A DNA stretch of 64,000 nucleotides from Rostratula benghalensis (taxonomy: Eukaryota; Chordata; Aves; Charadriiformes; Rostratulidae). Positions 36,001 to 49,989 of the stretch are shown here, piece by piece. The DNA lies in contig VXAI01000065.1 in assembly GCA_013399305.1 (NCBI GenBank), positions 3,126,320 to 3,190,319 on the forward strand, given 5' to 3'. The notes under the pieces are model-generated. The model was not told the origin of the DNA and searched no databases. It saw only the letters and a list, made by a program, of their open reading frames with translations. The position numbers and the translations under genes were made by a program. The number at the start of each line of letters is the position of its first letter. Position 1 is the first letter of the stretch.

Positions 36001-39000
36001 GTTTGGGCTGGACTGGTGACTGACACGAATGACAGATACACATGCATAGAAATTAAATTATATCCATGTATTTTAGTTTTCTGATGAATTTAATTAATTT
36101 CAAATTTGCAAAAGTAAACTTTCCTAACTGAAAGTATAATACAATACTCTGGCAAAGGTCATTTTACCTCACTACATGTAGTATCTCTGATAAATAAAAG
36201 CAAAATATTAGGGTTTGCATTTAAGAAAGGGTAAGAATGGAAAACATTTGGTATTATAAGTGTAAGCATATAGAAGAAAAGAACGTCTGTTACATGATCC
36301 ACATTTTTTCAAAAAGCAGAGTAGGCCTTTTGTTTTTAAGATCAGGACCATGTCAGAGAAAAATCTGGCAAACAAAGCAAGCCATAAGTAGCAGACAACC
36401 TTGACTATGTATGGATGTAGGTCTTCACTGCTTAACATTTTATTGCTGTATTTTGTGGTTTCAGCACTTGCCCCAATCTTCTAAACAACAGGCTGTGAAA
36501 CCAAGGTTTGTAATAATATTTTCAACTAGTGAGACATACTATATGTATAATGATTTGCTCAGGAAAAAAAAAAAAAAGAAAAGAAAAAAAATGGTGAGAT
36601 GGCTAGGATGGGTAAAAAAAAGTGTAATGGTAATGAACCATAAAAAAAAAAAAAAACAGCCTTCAATTTTCTTTCAAACACAGAGTGCCAGTGGGAATTT
36701 AAGTATGGAAACTGCTGATTATTTGGAGACTGTTCCTTGTCCTAGATCTAGTGTTATCTATGTAACAAGTTAACAAGCTTTAAACTTTGAAGACTAAAAT
36801 ATTTTTGACAAATATAGTTCATGCTTTCTACTTCCCCAGTATATTTACAACCGTATTTTGATACTATTGCAGGTCACAAGTTTAAAAGTGTTACTTTCTT
36901 ACTACACAAAGTGAGAAACTTCCTCAAAATGAATGTATTGCATAAAAAGCTGTGTGTACTCATTGGTCTGTATTCTTTCATCTGCTCTAAAAGCCAGTAA
37001 GGTGGGTAGAAAAATAGCCTTTAATCTAATAAGAAATTGATTTTTGCTAAAAGATAAAAATAAATATAATCACAAAACATAGTACTAAATATGTTAAAAG
37101 TCTTTGGATACAAATTGAAATATTCTGGTATTGTTTACATTTTCCTTTTCACAAACAGAAATTTGAGGAAAAAACTTGTTTTACACTGTTCCAAGGAAAA
37201 ACAGGTTAGGGGAAAGATTAGTCTGGAGAATTTTTTTTAACTGAAAAGTTTTTGCAGGTTTGGGTTTGACAAAGTTTTACAACTTCAAATTTTCCAGTAT
37301 AGAACTATCTTAAAAATCTATACATTGTTAGCTCTAGTCATTAGTCAGGGACGACATTGGGAGACTCTGCAATATGTCTTGCCTCACCTTTAAAAACAGT
37401 TTCTAATAGTTGCCAATCCTATAGCATAATTCATTTAACTTTATTTTAGGATTCTTTGAAAAAGAAGAATGTCATAATCCAATATTCTGCAAAATAAGAC
37501 TTATAATGCCTATAGTACTTATGACCTGCCTTCACTGAAGTGGGTAACATAAAGCACAAGGTAAAGATGGTCTGTTCATGATTTTTTAAAAATTTATTTC
37601 TTACACTGTGATGCCATAGATTATGGTTTGTCCAAAGTAGCACAGTGCTATGCTAAATAAAGAATGTAGTAACTAGCCTCCCAAGCTATGGCATGAATTT
37701 TTCTACTGTTTAGATTAAGCACAATAATATTTCTCACACTCACTTCTGTGTTTTTAAACAGAGGACAATATGCTTTAGTTTGTTAAAAACAATTTCAGAA
37801 TTAGAGAAATGAATTCAAGGAAATATTTAGTCTCCAATTAGTTCAATATTCAAGTTAATTTAGCTCATAATGCTGTATCCCCCCTTGCCTGAGTTTATTC
37901 CCTGTAATAAGACACACTCTGTCATTCTCACAGAATAACATAATGAGTCAGTCACAGCAGAAATAGAAGCATGCTATGAAAATTCTTGGGCAATTTTTGG
38001 CAAGTCCACACCCCTCCCAACCCCTCCATGAGTTATTCAAACTCAGCTTTACAGGATGCAATTATTTTAATTTTTCAGTTTGAATCTTTTTTATACTTGT
38101 AAATTTCTTAGACCAAGATCAATTTCTTGGTTTTGCTTGGCACCCTATATAATGCTTCAAAGACATTAAAGATTATCACCAAATAAGAAGTAAATTGCCA
38201 AAAAAGTTTTAGATAAGTAAGATATTTATAAATCATTGACCAGAGGTAAATTTCTCTACTGAGTTTTGTATTTGGTGAAAGAGTTAGTCCTGGCCAAGTG
38301 ACAGAGCCGCCTCCAAGAGTTTTCGAGTGCTCCAGGAAGAAAGATGTGGTATTAAAAAGAATTGGTTTTCAATAAGAAAATTGAAACAGTATTGAGTAGA
38401 TTGGTCTTCTCTTAAAAAAGTCCTGCAGATTTACCTGGTTTAAAAGACAACAGATTACATTTAAGCTCTAAAATAAATTTATATTGATAGAAAGAGTGGC
38501 ATTGGGAAAGGTTTTCTTTTATTCTTAATCTCAGTTGTTTGGAAAAAGGAAGATAGCTAATAGATGACAAAAATTGAATTTTGAATTCTTGGAAACTCCT
38601 GTAAAGATTACACTCTGTTTAAAGACATAACTTTTGGGTTATTTTTTGTAGTTTCATCTGGAGTTCTATTTAGTCATGAAGCCTTATCTAATACATTTTT
38701 TGCATTATTTGAATGGTATTGTAAACTGATGTAAAGGTGATGAAATATACACTAAAACTTACTTGGCTGTGTTTTGAAGTCCTGGAAAACATCCAATTCT
38801 TTAGGCCGTCTCTTGGCGTCAGCAAGAAGATGCTATACCACTATAATACTAATCTAGAACGAACTTAGAGAAAACTAGTTTTTCTCATATTAACTGATCC
38901 CAAAGTATTTTCAAATAATATTTTTAATATATGTTTTTAAAGCATATAATCGGTATGGGATGACGAAAAGAGAGGAATGATAAGTGCATGAGATTATCAT

Positions 39001-40120
39001 GTAGCATATGTAAAACACGTTGTTGGAGTCAATGTGTTCCACGGCAAACAGGTGTGTCTATTACAACAATGACATTCCTACATCCTAATACTTATTAAAA
39101 CTCATGCTGCTGGGTGTTTTAGAAGAAATGCCAAGGATTAAGTTGGCATGAAGTCTAAACTAACCTTTCCTTCTGTAATAGGTACATACAAAAGCTGTTC
39201 CAGTTTCATGGAAGAATTAAATTGATTCTTTATAATAATACTTCTTGAAGTATAATATTTATGTGCACACAGAAAGCAACACAAGAACCTAAATAAATAA
39301 TTGCTTTTTGTTTTCTATAAGTTCAATAGTAGGACTTAAATGCAGCTCAAGGTCAGCAGTGATTTTAGAATTAATGTCTAACTTGTTTTGGGAAATAATT
39401 TTCATTTCATATAGGTAGAATGAATTTAGCCGCACACGAAGCTCTTATGTTAGCCCATGCATCCATACGTAAACATTTTTAAGGTACGTCTTTGATAATA
39501 AATGGAAATAATTTTCATTATATAAAATACACTGCAGAGAATATATTGTTTGAGATGATTGAAGCTGTCCTTTTCCTTGATTGAAGAAAATAACAAGCAT
39601 CTATTTCTTCCATAAAGTTGTGAAAGAACAGACAGATGGAGAAACAATTAAATGGCAGCAATGACATGTAGAATTCAGTGAGAGTTCTGAATTGTATATG
39701 CTTAAATATTCTGCTATAATGTATTCCCCAAAATGTTTTTAAACTTAAAAAAGGCAATTAAAAACTAAAACCTATAAATTAATCATTTTAAATGGAGAGA
39801 AAGACAATTTAGTATGAAATACTACAAGAGTAGAAACAAACAGTAAATATATAATCACAGTTCTTTCTGTGTAATTTCTGTCCTGACAGGACTAACTTGA
39901 TTTGAGACAACTCATTGGTAGCAAACTCATATGTTTCTCCGTGGTTCCAAGGAAATGCTTCTTTCTACCACCTCAGATATACTATACCGTCTCCCAAACT
40001 TTCTTCTCTTTCAGCATCCTTAGCTTCTCTCCATTTGAATGAGAATCTTTTTCTCCTCAGGGATTATCTTTATTTTTTTCTTTTCAAAATAATATAAGCT
40101 TGGAAATAGCTTCCAGTAGA
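33076..40120. other. repeat-poor AT-rich non-coding DNA
   Basis: About 7 kb with no gene and no recognisable transposon. A-rich simple tracts at about 36563-36590 and 36642-36656 are the only low-complexity parts. The lack of insertions could reflect constraint, or only repeats too old to see by eye. No coding exon was found on either strand. Confidence 0.5.
36563..36656. repeat. two A-rich simple tracts
   Basis: Runs of A with rare G (36563-36590) and a nearly pure A run (36642-36656) sit either side of a G-containing spacer. They generate a lysine-rich open frame that is not a credible protein. Confidence 0.8.
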
Positions 40121-40530
40121 AATGGATAAAACAGAGGTACTCAGTGCCTTCTTTGCCTAAGTGTTCTCCAACATGGTCTGCCCTGACTGCCTTTTATGAA
40201 GGATGAACAGACTGGATATGTGAATAATGTGAGGACACAGGATGGATATCATTTACATTGTCTAGCAAAGCTTTGAACATTGTTTACTGCAATATTCTTG
40301 TATGAGTTTTAGGACAATAAAGCTTGTTTTAGGATGGATGAGTGAAATGTTGTTTGGATAGTCATATTGAGAGGTTTGTAGTCTGCCTGGAGACCAGTAA
40401 CAAGGAGGCATTCAAAAGGGTCTGTCCTGGAACCTGGTTTGTTTCACATCTCTATTGGTAACTGGGGAGGAGGGGTTGGAAGGGTATGCTTGTCAGGTTT
40501 TCAGATGACTCTGAACTGTGGTGACCACAT
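40121..40530 (+). mobile_element. CR1 LINE reverse-transcriptase fragment, plus strand
   Basis: This is sense-strand CR1 second-frame sequence. It starts at 'atggataaaacagaggtact' and 'cagtgccttctttgcctaa', matching the region before the catalytic domain. After a partial deletion come 'tctagcaaagctttgaacat' (about 40261) and 'gtctgtcctggaacctggtt' (about 40420). The decayed catalytic signature 'tttcagatgactctgaactg' (40498-40517) reads F-S-D-D-S-E-L, where active copies have F-A-D-D-T. The fragment lacks both element ends. It has stops and frameshifts and is inactive. The opposite orientation from most CR1 here marks it as an independent insertion. Confidence 0.85.
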
Positions 40531-43500
40531 CTCCACCAAATTTTTGTGCTCTCCTCTGATAGTTCTCATAATTTTTAAAAGGCATATAAGTGAAGAATAG
40601 AAAATAGCAATGTTTGCAAGGTCACAATGCCATAATATCTATTCTTAACTGCTTCAAATTCAGGGATATGAGTTGCAGTGTCAAAAATGGAAATAAGTTG
40701 ATTATATAAAACACATAATGTTTAGCTTAGCAAGTTTATTTTGGCTTCATCTATTCAGTAAGTGAACTTGTGAGGTACAGCTGTTATAAATGAAAATTCA
40801 GAAAAGCAAGTTGTCTATTGTTTTTTGCCCTGATTAATTTTTATGTGCTTTTTTCTTTCTTTTTCCTCACCTTAACTCCTTTTGTCAGGCTTGTATAAAG
40901 CAGTGGTGTGATTTTGCCAGTGCTTGATATATTGATTAACTCATTCCTTGGGAAACATTCTTGCATGTCCCAGGAGGAGTGTTTTGGGAGAATTTAGTAT
41001 TTGTTAATCCTAAGGATTAAGTGTATTTTTATATTTATAACCTTTTGTTTCTGCTAATTTGAGAAAGCTCACAAATCTAGAAAATCCTGGAACTTTCATT
41101 TGGTGTTATAATGCTCCTATTTGCTGTTTTTGCTGAGGCTGGAATGAAAGAGCAAGAGGGGTTATCAGACCAGCTAGCAGCTGTTATTGAGCAGAACAAA
41201 GACAGTGCAAAATGATTAAAACACTCTCTTTTGAGATGTGTATTGGAAATCTAGGACACAGTGTTAAATATATTTCTATTTTTGCTTAAGAATGTTTTAG
41301 CAATAAACAGTCTCTTGTGCTAATAACTTTCCAAGGAGACTTGCCTAACATTAACCTACCTTGTTTTAACATTCAGTTAACAGACACATGGCAGTTGGAC
41401 AGAGTCCCGTTGTTAGGAACACCCCTAAATTAAATGCCCCTCATTACTCATGATCCAAGTGGTATGTATGAAAAGGCAGAGCAGCCAACTCTCAATCTGA
41501 GATCGCCTTTAATGGGGGCGAAGGGGGATACTCTGGAGCCACGGAAGTCAAAAACAGAGACAAACATAGAAACAGCATGGTCAGGGCCTGTTTTAATCAC
41601 ATAATGGGGACATGATGATTTGATCCAGCTACACTCAACACTTACGAATGGGGCTTCTGAAAACTGAGTGTATTCCAAAGTGTAATAGTTTCAGGTTCAA
41701 ATGATTTGGAGTGCTTTCAACTGCAATCAAATATCTTTCTCTCATTCCTGTGTGTTTTATTTATTACTCAGATAAAAGAAAGAATTGAACAGAAAATTAT
41801 GACAGGCTTCCTTCTAATTATAGTATAAACTATGCTAATAGTGAGATCTGCAGAAGTTGGCACTACTGTATTTTGGGGATAGAATCTGCATCCTTCTGCA
41901 CAGTGATAATTAGAAGGCATAGATTTGGCATTAGATGTTCCACAGTCTCGCAACGAGAGGAGGAATAAATAGTCCTTGCCTGCTGCTTAGCTACTGTTTT
42001 CAGAAAACAGAAACAAATTGTCTTCCAAAGACTTGAACTCATTCTGTACATGTTTCTGTCATAACATGAGTGCAGCCATATCTTAAGGGAGTGTTTTTAA
42101 AAATAATTAATTTTTTTAGCAGTGTCTTTTGTGGTGGTGAATGTTTCGTTAAGTCTAATGTGATATGATTACAAGCAAAATCATGGTTCCTACTCATTGC
42201 TACCTCCTGCTATTAATAATTTCCACATATTCCTTAGCCATTATTAGAGATTCAGATCTGAACTTCTGATAAAAGCACCATGAATTTGTGAAAAAACTGA
42301 ATTTGTCATTAATTTATCCATCTATATTGTCCTGTTAAAGCTTGTATGCTCAGACAAGGATTCTTATGCTATGTCTACTCTTCTCTAAGTGTCTGCTAGT
42401 GGCCACTGTTTTATATTACCAACTGGACCACATCAATCTTTTGTCTGATGCAATGTAGTTGCTCTTGTGTTTATATCCCTGTGAAGGAGAGCATTTCAAG
42501 TTTTATATACTGCATTGTTGCAGGTTGAATTGCTTATCTTCAATCCATGTATTTATATCTGACTTGAGGCTGAGATGAGGCGGTTTGAGCAAAATACCAC
42601 ATTAACAGTGAGCCTAGTCCAGACGTCAACACTGTCTCCACTGGGAGGTGATTGAGTTTGCTCTGTAAATTAGACTTCAGACCAGGTACAACCATGAAAG
42701 ATCAGGGTGAGGTGTGTAGTTTTACACACATTGAAAATGTGACTTTAAATCTCAGGTCTCATTAGTGTGAAGATACCCTTCAGAATACGAACTGTGTTTA
42801 GACAGTCTAGATGCTTCTACATGACGCCTTAAAAAGGCAGCTCTTCTTATGTCCTCTGAAGACTTAAAAATTCTCTTCTGCTAGGTATGATAGTGTTTTG
42901 AATGGCCATATAATGCTGAGTTTCCTACATGATTGTTTTCAGCATACTAAACACCTAGGTAGGGCTTGAGCTGAGGGGCTTGAGTATTGAGCTGATAGTG
43001 GAGAGAGTGTCACTGTACTTTAAATTAAGCTCAACCCTAAGGAGAGTAAGAAGACAGTTTCCTGTGAAAGTAAATTTTCTTCTTACACTTGGCACGAAGT
43101 AGTATTTGAATAAACTGTTTTTCTCAATCTCATTTGTTGTAAATATGTGTTTTAAAGATGAGGGATGCTTCATTTTGCACTGGTTTTACATCCTGGTTTG
43201 ATTGCAGTGCACCAGAGATTCTCAGTCTTCCTGATGACATTTGAATGGATATTTATATCTCCCTGCCCATGCCCACAGGAATTACAGGACAAAAGCAGAC
43301 GTGACACTGGTTTTACAAAAAATGTATAAACATGTATAACTGTAGGAAATAAGGAAGGATTATTTTGATAAGAGTTAATAAATTATTATGATATTTTGTT
43401 GTTTGTTAATTACATATGCCTAGCATTTCTATGTTTTTCATATGTAACAGAACCTGCTATGTACATGAGTCACCAGGTTTGGAGCTTCTTTAATATTTAC

Positions 43501-46500
43501 CCAACATGTTGCTGACTTTTACTGTTAAACAATGGAACTAGTAAAACTTATCTGCAGGAGAAGGAACTTGACAAAATGGAGTGCGGCCACTTTACTGCCA
43601 TAACTGCTGAATTAAGTACAGTGAAACTTTGAGCTAATAACATGTAGCTTCAGCCTACTGAAGGTTTTGAAGTACATGCTCCAATGGATACATTTGATCT
43701 ACAAAAGGCATTGGTATTGTGACAAATAATTACTTTGTATTTTAAAGTGCTTTTCCTGTAAAATCTGCACCATTGTCTCCTCTGTGGGATAATCTGAAGG
43801 TGCACTAGAGTATAAGCACGTCCACGTAGCCAGCAGCAGATGTCCTGGTTACACAGCTGTCAGCTGATACTGCTCAAGCTCAGCCGAAGTTGCTGCTTAG
43901 CATTTCCCTTAGTTGGCCTGCAGTATGTACAGGATTTTAAGCAATCAAATAGCATGCTGGAATGACAAAACAACAGCAAGAGGTAGAATGAAGGTTTGAG
44001 TAAATTTAAATCTTAAAAAACCTATGTTAACACACAACTGGTAGAAGTGGCCTGAAATACCAACGAGTACTCTAACCTTCAGGCAAATGGTGTCTATATA
44101 AATGTTTGTCTTATTTGCACAATTTCAATAACGAAGTGGTTAAATCTACATGAGTGGGTGTTGTGCTTGCAATTCACAAGCCTGACTTAGGGTGGGTGTA
44201 GGAGTGGAGTGGGGAGGGGGAACCTGAGGCTAAAGAGCTTTAGTGCTTTCAAGTTTGTAAAGCCACTTTTAAAATGTTGGGAGTTCCCAAACAAGGAAGT
44301 TGGTTTTTATTGTACACTAATACCTCTGTTGCCAGACCAGGGGGCAGGGCTGGTCTCCCAAACTGTCTGTCATCCTTGCAGAATGTGGGGAGTGGAGACT
44401 TGAGGAGAGCAAAATGAAATTTCATCATGTAACCGGTGACTCATTGTTAACACCATCAAGCATATGGCACAGATGCAAAATTTTTTGCCAGGCCTGGTGA
44501 GCTAGTGGGAAAGCTCTCAAAAACAAGCAAGCCATTTGGACTGATGGCACTATTAGTAGGAAGGAGCAGATGATAAAACAATTTTATTTAAAAGCTTAGA
44601 AAAATAGTCCTGTAATTTATTACCTAAGCCACCAGATGTACTGTACTATACTGTACTACATCATTGAGACAGCATTCTCTGATGTAATAAAGATATAAAA
44701 TGTGAGAGTGCAGAGAAAGGGGTAGTGGAATTGAGGGCAAATTGAGCAAACTGTCGGATAATTGTTGTTGTGTACTTTTTTTTCTCTAATTGCAGTGTGA
44801 AATCCTAATGTGGCCCATAGCCAAAAGGCTCTTAAAAGTAATGGTGGGCTCAGAAGGTCTGATTTTTGCCACAGATCAAATCCCTGGCAAGTCATTCCCA
44901 GTGCATGGAAAGATGGTTCAGATTTTGTCATTCTTTTTCAGAGAGTCGTTGTCAGTGTTGGGAAGGTTAGTGACCTGGGGACTGGGTGTGGAGATGGGAG
45001 AGGTTCGAGTTACTTTGGCAGACTTCAGATTATTAGCAGGAAGCAGCCAGGAGGAAACGTGCAGTTCCTGGAGCCCCATTCAATGCTCTGAGAGCAACGA
45101 AAAATATACAGGCGTTTTGGTAGCACAAATGGCCATGCTGGACAGAGTTTGTGCTCTGCTCAGAAGGTTCCTTCAGACCACTGGATTTTTATCTTGCCTC
45201 CCAGCAACAATTTGAGAAGTTCCCCATACTCGTATGTGAAAGGCATTGCCCAGGCGGAGGAGCTAGGAATGTAAATCAGCTGTAGAGCAAGCAGGAAGGG
45301 AAGAGGGGTGGTCAGTGCTGGCAGATACCCACTGTCTCAGAAATACCTTTGAAACTACATGTTAGTTGTGTCCATGTAGATGTCACCTGCTTTGCATCCA
45401 TAATTGCACAAGAATCCAAAGCCTTGCAAGAACTCTGAAAAAAGCAGTTTACTTTGTAAAACTGAGAAGCTGTGTCAGTGAGCAGTTTTTAAAAAAATCA
45501 GAATATTTCAGTGCTGTGTTAAATTAGTCTTTTTCATAGTAGGGATTCAGTTAGTATATATAACTGAAAAAAGTCAGGCATGAGGGAGAATCAGAGTCTG
45601 TACAATTTCTAAGAACCTTCACCCGACAAATTTTTCTACTTCTAAATTTCTGGATATCATATATCTCTTTTTATAACAGAGATAACAATATACAGATGCA
45701 CAGAATTTTTTTTATTATTATTTTCAAAGAAGATAAACCGCGAGGTTTCAAATAAGACTGATTATTTATCAAAAAGGAAAGGGAAAGGGAAAAGGAAGAG
45801 AAAAACTAAAAAGGACTGTTCTTATAACAGTAGATTTTTTTACTGCTTGGATTTTAATTCTATAGAACAAAATTTCTGTCTGTAAAACACTACAGTTTTA
45901 CTGTACATGCTTGATTCAGGACCAGCAAAAGAGATGAAGTTATAAGTGAATAGAGATTCAGTGAGGGAAGAAATTAAGGCATTTCCCTACTCTCACTTCA
46001 GCTCAGAAACAAAGAAGTATAACAAATTGTAAGATATGTCTGGTCAAATTCCTTGCAAAAATGTGGGTTTGACTGAAAATAAGCCAGTTCTTGGACAGAG
46101 GAGGTGTTGATTTTGCTGGAAATTTTTTATTTAAACCAAATTCAAGCTTTATAAAAATATATTTCATTCAAATATTTATTCCTGAATAAAGAAACTGTTT
46201 GATAAAGTGGAATTTACTGTTAAAAATATATATTTGTTCCAGCACATTTGTTCCATGATTTGGTGAAAAAACTTGTAAGTGAAAAGCTCAGACATGTCCA
46301 TGAAGACAGATATAAATCTATCTCAAGGAAAGGGTAACGGAACATTTATCTGGGCAGCAAGGAGAAGGCAAGTGTGAATGTGGGCATTTAAGACTGGAAT
46401 TTAGGTCTTGTAATATACCAGAGACAAAAAGGCTAGTTTTAAACCCTTATAAGCCCTTATAAGTGTAAGACGTGATGTGGGGTGGGACATGTAGTTTGAC

Positions 46501-46847
46501 AGTGACTCAAATAGTATAGAAGAATGGAAGCTAGAAATTGTCTTAAGACATAAAATAATTTAAAAATAATTAATTTCAATTATATTCGTCACTGAAAATA
46601 TCAAAGCATGTAAAATTTTTTTCCCTTTGCTTATTTCCCAGTATTTAAATTATATTTTTTTTTACCGTTTTCTTAACATGAGAAAAAAGGAAATGTCAAA
46701 ATTCCAGTTTTCCAGTCAGGCTTAGCAATATTGAAAGCCATTAAGAAGCCTGTAGAAGAAATTAGTATTGGCATTTCTTGGTATTTGCATATTTAAAATT
46801 CTTTGAAGTTTTTGTGTTAAATTTAGACCATTCTCACATGCAATGCC

Positions 46848-46955
46848 TTCGTTAATTTTGCAATAAAGCTATCATGAAAAGAAGGTGGCTTATGGTAATG
46901 ATTCGTTAATTTTGCAATAAAGCTATCATGAAAAGAAGGTGGCTTATGGTAATGA
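46848..46955. repeat. perfect 54-bp tandem duplication
   Basis: The 54-base unit at 46848-46901 is repeated without a mismatch at 46902-46955. The unit starts TTCGTTAATTTTGCAATAAA and ends at TTATGGTAATGA. Identity stops at the base after the second copy. Two perfect copies in otherwise unique DNA point to a recent duplication, or to an assembly artefact. Confidence 0.95.
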
Positions 46956-49238
46956 CTGATGAAGGAATAATCTAGTTATATCATAAAAGAAAATTTTGTA
47001 AAATGGAGAAGTCTTACACAGTTTGCTCAAAAAAATCTTTTCAGAAGATGGATTATTTGATTTTCATGTTGTGTACATAAAAAACCTCTGTATCCTAAAA
47101 TATTTTTATCTCTTTGAAATGTTATAATGCTCTTATAAATCACATTAAATTTGGCATGCAAAAGGGTGCTTTCTTTCTCACATTACTAACTTTAATTAAA
47201 TTAAGTGAAATAATTTTCATCATGTCATGGAAATAGAACATCCTGTCCATCAGCACATGATGTCTCTTTTGTGGCAACCTACAGAGAAAGACTACATGCT
47301 GTTGCTATGGGTCTAACCTTGGAGGAAATTTTCTAGAATATTTTGGCAAAGGAATTTTTGTGCAATGGAATTATAGTTTTACTGTGAACCTTTCGATATT
47401 TCAGGGGCTAACCTTTCTTTAAAATTCTCACATATTTCTGATTTAGGCATTTTTGTGAAATATTGCCCTAAATCAAAATTAGTATGACCCCTCTAGTCTT
47501 TTTGATAAAGACTCCGTTTCAGTAAAGGCATTCAGGAATTATGCATGAACTTCCTCATGGACCTCTCTTTACCAAAGTAACCAACCTCTGTCTCTGAAGA
47601 ATTATTATCTGACTTTTCTACAGAAAGATTATGGTGTCATAAGCTGAGAAAGTCCTGGAAAAAGACTATGTTACATACACAAATTTTTCAGTCAACATGC
47701 TTTTCAGTAAGCAAAGGCATTGCATGACTTTTTGTGTCCTGTTACTGCAAACGCAGTAACATATGCCTTGTGTCCCAGAGGTCTGTGCTAAAGGTTGTCC
47801 TGCATGCTGCAGCCTGTATTACGGGCTCTCGGGTGCCGATGGGTGGGAGCTTTGCATTTTTTGCATGAGACATGTTAGGCCTGAAGAGTGGGAAAAACTC
47901 TTGGAGAGCAGGAAACCCATTTGTTTCTACTGACAAAAAAAGATGAGGTGATAGAAGACTATGGAAAAAATGGGGAGAAAAACTTAGTAGAGCGCAGAGC
48001 AAAAGCATGAGCTGAAGTTGTTGTGTGTCTTGTGTAGGTAAGGTGTCTAAACAGCAAAGAAAGATGTTGGAACTAGGACATCTTTTTTTTCTGTTTTATA
48101 TACAGTGTGAGTTACTGTACTGGAAATAGGGTTAATCAGAAGTTGAATTCAGTGCAGAGTACATAGGAAACTACGGTAAATCTTATTTTTAAGGTTTTAA
48201 AGAAATAGAATTAATATTTTTTTAACCAGCCCAAGGTATTTGCCATAAATGCTTACAAATGAGACTGGGAGAGAGCACTTGTCCCAGAGTAACAACATAA
48301 AAACATCTGAGAAGGTAAATGAAAACAAACCTGACAATTTTTTATAGCACTTTTATAGTTCAAGATTTCTAAACTGGTCATCAGTGACATGGGCCTGAGT
48401 TAAAGCTGTTGGGTTTTGAAGGTTTCTCAGGATAAGAAGTATTCAGTTTAAATGTATATTTTCTACTGTATCCTTAAAGTCTAGGGTTCTGTATTAGCTC
48501 TTTTCTTTGTAGGGTCAGAAGTTCTCATAAATAGTATTCTACACCATAAATTAAGTGGAGTAGGATACCTGTGTGTGATTTCCACTTCATAATAACCAAT
48601 GAAATTTCTTTTCTATCCCTTTATTTCTCAAGGTCACATAATGCTTCTTTGTGTTGACAATGTGTCATCATCACATTTTGCTTTTTGTGCCAATGTCATG
48701 AGTAAAACATCATAAAATACTGAAAATTAGGTCCCTGGAAGTCCTCTTGGGTTCCTGACCTCTCTCCTGTCTAAATTTGCTGGGTTTTAACCATTTTCTG
48801 CAGAAGAACTATTAAATGCCAGCATTTGATGTGATAAATACCTACTTGTTCTTATCTTCACATGGAACTTATTTACAGTAACAAAGCTTCAAGCTTCTCT
48901 TCCATACTTTCCACTTACAGTATTGTAAGTTTTTCAATTGCATTTCGACATTTGCTATGGCATTTACATTTACGTGTTCTTACTTCATAATGCTCATTCT
49001 ATGCCTTTCCCCAAATGGTCAATGACACTAATCTTGTTTAAAATTAATATCAAAACTTAATTTGTTCTTCTAGACTAACATTCTCTATCTTTGAGCTTGA
49101 TTCCTGTTTCCCTCAGTAGCATTTCTCCCTTTTTCCCAACTCATCATCTTTATTATTTTCTTCATTGGGCTTGTATCCAGTTTGGCTTCTAGTGAATGTT
49201 GTTTTCCCAGCTTTCTTTGAAATTCATTCTCTTCTTTC

Positions 49239-49253
49239 TTTTTTTTTTTTTTT
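49239..49253. repeat. poly-T run
   Basis: About 15 T residues in a pyrimidine-rich context (TTCTCTTCTTTC before it). No retro-element body was recognised. Confidence 0.8.
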
Positions 49254-49989
49254 CCTTTTAGTTTTTGCAGGCACACATATAGCACACTGATAGCCCTTTA
49301 TATACAGTATATATACATTAGTTCTGGATGTTTTTCTTTCTTGTTTGGGATTTGTGTTACAAGTAGGGCTTTTATGTAGTTTTATCTTGGGGAAATTAAT
49401 GCCTCTATAGAGCTTGAGACTTTGAACTCTTTAGTTTGACTGAATTTGCCTACAAGAGGCCTTAATTCTTCATGGACTGACAGTTTTGCAATAGCAGCCT
49501 GATTTTTATCTTTCCATCTAATTATTCAAATAAACAAACATATAGCTATGTCATCCAAGTATGTTTTCCTTTATTTCATTCCTGATTACCAAAACTAAAT
49601 CTGAAGTAGTTTTTTTGTTTGGTTGGGGTATTTTTTTGTTTTGTTGTTTTTTATTAGTTGATGAAATGTTTTTCATTAATTTCTCAAGTTCTCCAGGCTA
49701 CTGTATCCAGAAATTACTGGGCCTACAATTGCTAGCAGTCCTTTTTTTCCCCAAGTATGTTTGGGATACTTGTTTTCTATAGTGGCATAATTATTGCCAG
49801 TAATTTCCTTTCCAATAATAATAATGAGATCTATATCCAAACATGACTGTAGTTGGAGTTGGTAGATTTAGTCTACAGTCCCATTAGAATAATTTTTTTT
49901 AGTGATTATTTTCCAAACAATTTTTCTCTCAGATAATTTTTAAATACATGAATACTTATCCATCAGTTTTATTTCCACTCTTCTTGAAC

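Noticed and set aside
36411..36773. 120-codon plus-strand frame
   Set aside because: Two poly-A tracts supply long lysine runs, with no splice or domain support.
41448..41678. Slightly CpG-richer patch with open frames on both strands
   Set aside because: It is too small for a CpG island and has no transcript signals. The opposing frames suggest reduced stop density from composition.
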